Source: LMUY01 sp964247705 (GTDB lineage Bacteria; Pseudomonadota; Alphaproteobacteria; Acetobacterales; Acetobacteraceae). From it: a stretch of 64,000 nucleotides of DNA. The stretch covers positions 1-64,000 of the forward strand of contig CAXTVQ010000011.1 in assembly GCA_964247705.1 (NCBI GenBank), given 5' to 3'. The notes beneath the pieces were generated by a model. It did no database searches. It was not told the origin of the DNA and worked only from the letters and a program-made list of their open reading frames with translations. This document shows, piece after piece, positions 61,074 through 64,000 of the stretch (position 1 is its first letter; each line of letters starts with the position of its first letter). The translations under genes were made by a program, and so were the position numbers.

Positions 61074-62078
61074 GTGATCTCGCGCAAACAGTTTCTCGCC
61101 GGCGCCGCCGCGTCCCTCACGGCGGCAGCCATCCATCCGGCCCGTGCCGCGCGCCGCACGGTGCTGAAATGCGGGCTGGACCTCACCTCCGACCACCCGA
61201 CGACGGTGAACCTCACTGCCGCCGCAAAGAAGATCCACGACGCCACCAACGGCGAGGTGGAGGTGCAGATCTTCCCCAACAGCCAGCTCGGCGACGACAC
61301 GCACATGCTGTCGAACCTGCGGTCCGGCGCGATGCAGATGATGGCGATCGGTGACAACATCCTCGCCACCCTGGTGCCCAACGCGGCCATCGACAATGTA
61401 GGGTTCGCCTTCAAGACGCCGCAGATGGCCTGGCAGGCGCTCGACGGCGCCGTGGGCGACCTGGTGCGCGCCGACATCGAGAAGACCGGGCTGCACCCGA
61501 TGCGGCGCATCTGGGACGAGGGTTTTCGTGAAGTCACCAGCAGCACCAAGCAGATCAACACGCCGGACGACCTGCACGGGTTCAAGATCCGCGTGCCGCC
61601 CAGCCCGATCTCGCTCTCGTTGTTCCAGGCGTTGGGCGCCTCCCCGGTCACCATCAACGCAGCCGAACTGTATACCGCGCTGCAGACCCACGTCGCCGAC
61701 GGGCAGGAGAACCCGCTGGGCAACATCTCCACCATGAAGCTCGACCAGGTGCAGAAATACTGCTCGCTGACCAACCACATGTGGGTCGGTTACTGGCTGT
61801 TGCTGAACGGGCCGTATTGGTCGGGGCTGCCGGCCGAACATCAGAAGATCGTTGCCGACACGTTCGACGCCCAGGCCGACACGCAGCGCGCCGCCAACCA
61901 GGCGCTGGACGCCACGCTGGAGGAAATCCTCACCAAGGGCGGCATGCAGTTCGCCAAGCCCGACACGGCCGCCTTCCAAAAAGTGCTGACCCAGGCCGGC
62001 TTCTATAAGCAGTGGCAGGGTAAGTTCGGCGCTCCGCTGTGGTCGGCGCTGGAAGGCGTCACCGGGCCGCTGGCCTGA
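61074..62078 (+). CDS. dctP: TRAP transporter substrate-binding protein DctP
   Basis: This 334-aa periplasmic binding protein has a leader with SRKQFLAGAAASLTAAAI (Tat-like twin residues, R-K) and the TRAP DctP signatures: HPTTVNLTAAAKKIHDATNGEVEVQIFPNSQLGDD, then LHGFKIRVPPSP and NAAELYTALQTHVADGQENPL with the conserved Arg-containing binding strand. It binds a carboxylate. The GTG start follows copy 2 of the CitE-type gene by 18 nt. Confidence 0.92.
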   Translation: MISRKQFLAGAAASLTAAAIHPARAARRTVLKCGLDLTSDHPTTVNLTAAAKKIHDATNGEVEVQIFPNSQLGDDTHMLSNLRSGAMQMMAIGDNILATLVPNAAIDNVGFAFKTPQMAWQALDGAVGDLVRADIEKTGLHPMRRIWDEGFREVTSSTKQINTPDDLHGFKIRVPPSPISLSLFQALGASPVTINAAELYTALQTHVADGQENPLGNISTMKLDQVQKYCSLTNHMWVGYWLLLNGPYWSGLPAEHQKIVADTFDAQADTQRAANQALDATLEEILTKGGMQFAKPDTAAFQKVLTQAGFYKQWQGKFGAPLWSALEGVTGPLA

Positions 62079-62089
62079 GCGGCAGCGAC

Positions 62090-63943
62090 ATGGACACGGC
62101 GCTCGGCACGGAGGCGAGGCCACCCGGCGTATGGCCCGTGCTGGACCGCGCCGTCGCCGGCTTCGCCGAGTGGGTCGCCGCCGCCCTGGTGCTGGCGGAG
62201 GTTGCGCTGCTGTTTTCCGGCGTGGTGGCGCGCTACGCCTTCGACAATCCCCTGGTCTGGGTGGACGAGGTCGCGAGCACCCTGTTCCTCTGGCTGGTCA
62301 GCCTGGGCGCCGTGATCGCCCTGGTCCGCGGCGAGCACATGCGCATGACGGTGCTGGTGGCGATGGTTGGCGACCGGGGCCGCCGGCTGGCGTCCTGCTT
62401 TGCGTCGATGCTGGTCGTGGTCGTGACGCTCGGGCTGCTCGTGCCAGGCTGGTCCTATGCCCGGCAGCAGGAGGCGGTGCTGACGCCGGTGCTGCAACTG
62501 CCGGGATCGTGGGCCATCTTCGGCCAACTCGCGGCCTTGGTGCTGATGCTCTACGTGGCCTTGCGCCAGGTGTTGGGCGGCGCGCGCTGGCCCGAGCTGC
62601 TGGGCGTGCTCGCCGCCGGGTTGCTGGTGTTCGCGGCCCTTTACGAGTTGCAGGACTGGTTCGACGACATCGGCAACGGCGCGCTGCTGGTGTTCTTCGT
62701 GCTTATTACCGGGACCTGCATCTTCCTCGCGGTGCCGATCGCGTTCAGCTTCGCCATCGCGACCCTGGCTTATATCCATTTTACGAGTTCGATCCCGCTC
62801 GCGGTCATCATCAGCCAGATGGACCAGGGCATGTCCTCGATCGAGCTGCTTGCCGTGCCGATGTTCGTGGTGCTCGGGCTGCTGCTGGAAATGACCGGGA
62901 TCGCCCGCGCGATGGTGAACTTCCTGGCCGCGCTGGTTGGGCACCGGCGCGGAGGCCTGTCCTACGTGCTGATCGCTGCGATGTACCTCATTTCCGGCAT
63001 CTCCGGGTCCAAGGCGGCCGACCAGGCGGCAGTGGCCCCCGTGCTGCTGCCGGAAATGCGGCGCCGCGGGATGCACCCGGGCGAACTCGCGGCACAACTC
63101 GCCTCCTCCGCCGCTATGACGGAAACGATCCCGCCCAGCCTGGTGCTGATCATCGTGGGTGCGGTGACTGGCGTCTCCATATCGGCCCTGTTCACCGGCG
63201 GCTTGCTGCCGGCGGGCGTTGCGGCCCTTGGCCTGGTGGTGCTGATCTTCTTCCGCAGCCGCGGCGACCGTCCGGCGGGCACCGGCCCTGGCGCGCGCGT
63301 GATCGGCCGGCTGTTCGTGGTGGCACTTCCCGCGTTGATCCTGCCGTTCGTGATCCGCTACGCCGTGCTGACCGGCATCACCACGGCCACCGAGGTCGCC
63401 ACCCTGGGCGTGGTGTATTCCGTGCTGGTCGGCCTGCTCATCTACCGGTGTTTCGAGCGGCGCCGGGTGCTGCCGTTGCTGGTGGAGACGGCGGCGCTCT
63501 CGGGTGCGATCCTGCTGATCATCGGCACCGCCAGCGCCATGGCATGGTCGCTGACCCAGGCCGGGTTCGCGCAGACGCTGACCGACATGATGACGGGGCT
63601 CCCTGGCGGCAGAGCCGGGTTCCTGGCCATTTCCATCGTCGTGTTCATCGTGCTGGGCTCCGTGCTGGAGGGATTGCCGGCAATGGTGCTGTTCGGCCCC
63701 TTGCTGTTCCCGGTCGCGCAGACGCTTGGCATCCACCTGGTGCAGTACGCGATCGTGGCGATCCTGGCGATGGGGATCGGCCTGTTCTCGCCCCCGTTCG
63801 GCGTGGGCTTCTACCAGACGTGCCTGATCGGCAAGGTCCGCAGTGACGAAGCGTTCGGCCGCATCTGGCCCTATATGGCCGTGCTGGTCGTGGCCTTGAT
63901 CGTGGTTGCCGCCGTGCCGTGGCTTTCGGTGGGTTTCCTGTAA
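62090..63943 (+). CDS. TRAP transporter fused DctQM permease
   Basis: This 617-aa inner-membrane protein fuses the small (DctQ, about 1-190) and large (DctM, about 200-617) TRAP permeases. DctQ features include RYAFDNPLVWVDEVASTLFLWLVSLGAV; DctM features include LLAVPMFVVLGLLLEMTGIARAMV, GSKAADQAAVAPVLLPEM and MTETIPPSLVLIIVGAVTGVSI. The ATG at 62090 starts cleanly before the first helix. With DctP it makes a complete TRAP importer. Confidence 0.92.
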   Translation: MDTALGTEARPPGVWPVLDRAVAGFAEWVAAALVLAEVALLFSGVVARYAFDNPLVWVDEVASTLFLWLVSLGAVIALVRGEHMRMTVLVAMVGDRGRRLASCFASMLVVVVTLGLLVPGWSYARQQEAVLTPVLQLPGSWAIFGQLAALVLMLYVALRQVLGGARWPELLGVLAAGLLVFAALYELQDWFDDIGNGALLVFFVLITGTCIFLAVPIAFSFAIATLAYIHFTSSIPLAVIISQMDQGMSSIELLAVPMFVVLGLLLEMTGIARAMVNFLAALVGHRRGGLSYVLIAAMYLISGISGSKAADQAAVAPVLLPEMRRRGMHPGELAAQLASSAAMTETIPPSLVLIIVGAVTGVSISALFTGGLLPAGVAALGLVVLIFFRSRGDRPAGTGPGARVIGRLFVVALPALILPFVIRYAVLTGITTATEVATLGVVYSVLVGLLIYRCFERRRVLPLLVETAALSGAILLIIGTASAMAWSLTQAGFAQTLTDMMTGLPGGRAGFLAISIVVFIVLGSVLEGLPAMVLFGPLLFPVAQTLGIHLVQYAIVAILAMGIGLFSPPFGVGFYQTCLIGKVRSDEAFGRIWPYMAVLVVALIVVAAVPWLSVGFL

Positions 63944-64000
63944 CCGCTCGAGCCGGTAACGGAGCAGGCGCTATCAAGCGGTGGGCGCGCAGGGTAGAGT
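63944..64000. other. Right-edge tail with no recognised feature
   Basis: The last 57 bases after the DctQM stop contain no coding pattern, hairpin or promoter that I can support. Confidence 0.5.

Noticed and set aside
59943..62123. A 726-codon minus-strand open frame opposite the CitE-type and dctP genes
   Set aside because: Both plus-strand genes show catalytic and binding motifs, while this frame shows only repetitive His/Arg/Gly-rich sequence.
1..64000. CRISPR array, transposase, integrase, tRNA or rRNA
   Set aside because: No regular direct repeats, insertion-sequence ends, recombinase motifs or structural RNA signatures were seen in the window.

Overview
This is a GC-rich chromosomal window from a Gram-negative bacterium, most likely an alphaproteobacterium of the Rhodospirillales/Acetobacterales type. 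That placement rests on the imp-style type VI secretion locus, the TRAP and AtoE-type carboxylate uptake systems, and gene-dense operons with GTG starts and ATGA/GTGA overlaps. It is an inference, because no rRNA, tRNA or housekeeping marker lies in the window. Two runs of exactly 100 N (48275-48374 and 51871-51970) mark assembly gaps, so this is draft sequence.

Region 1 (1-30747) is a nearly complete type VI secretion system (T6SS). After a left-edge secreted-protein fragment on the minus strand, the order is tssB, tssC, a second tssC-like gene, tagJ/impE, tssE, tssF and tssG on plus; tssA on minus; clpV and hcp on plus; a C-terminally shortened tssM paralogue on minus; an effector island (glucosaminidase, membrane-spanning putative toxin, putative immunity protein); then vgrG, a DUF6931-type protein, PAAR, tagH (FHA), tssJ, tssK, tssL, full-length tssM, tagF and pppA. 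Sheath, baseplate, spike, membrane complex, recycling ATPase and a phospho-threonine control module are all present, but the PpkA kinase is not in the window. TssL carries an N-terminal DRTIIRP motif that could be the phosphosite read by TagH.

Region 2 (30769-35699) is a bridge: a family-2-like glycosyltransferase, a secreted caspase-like/Sel1 protein on minus, a peptide-type ABC substrate-binding protein and a HutD-like protein.

Region 3 (35836-45483) is an unassigned glycan or small-molecule modification cluster. It has a large TPR/GT9-like/CgeB-like protein, an N-acetyltransferase and a methyltransferase on minus, then two DegT-type PLP proteins, a PhyH-type dioxygenase, a second methyltransferase and a FemAB/GNAT-like transferase on plus. 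A perfect 18-bp palindrome lies in its divergent promoter region.

Region 4 (45649-63943) is a carboxylic-acid catabolic island: an MFS transporter, an amidohydrolase, the start of a probable Rieske protein, two isocitrate-lyase-family C-C lyases, a nitrate/taurine-type ABC transporter with two permeases, LeuC/LeuD-type hydro-lyase subunits, a CaiB CoA-transferase, two CitE/HpcH-type lyases, an AtoE-type carrier, an atypical cyclase-family hydrolase and a TRAP transporter with fused DctQM. Together these suggest uptake, CoA activation, hydration and aldol cleavage of branched C5-C6 di- or hydroxy-acids. The real substrate is not visible from sequence.
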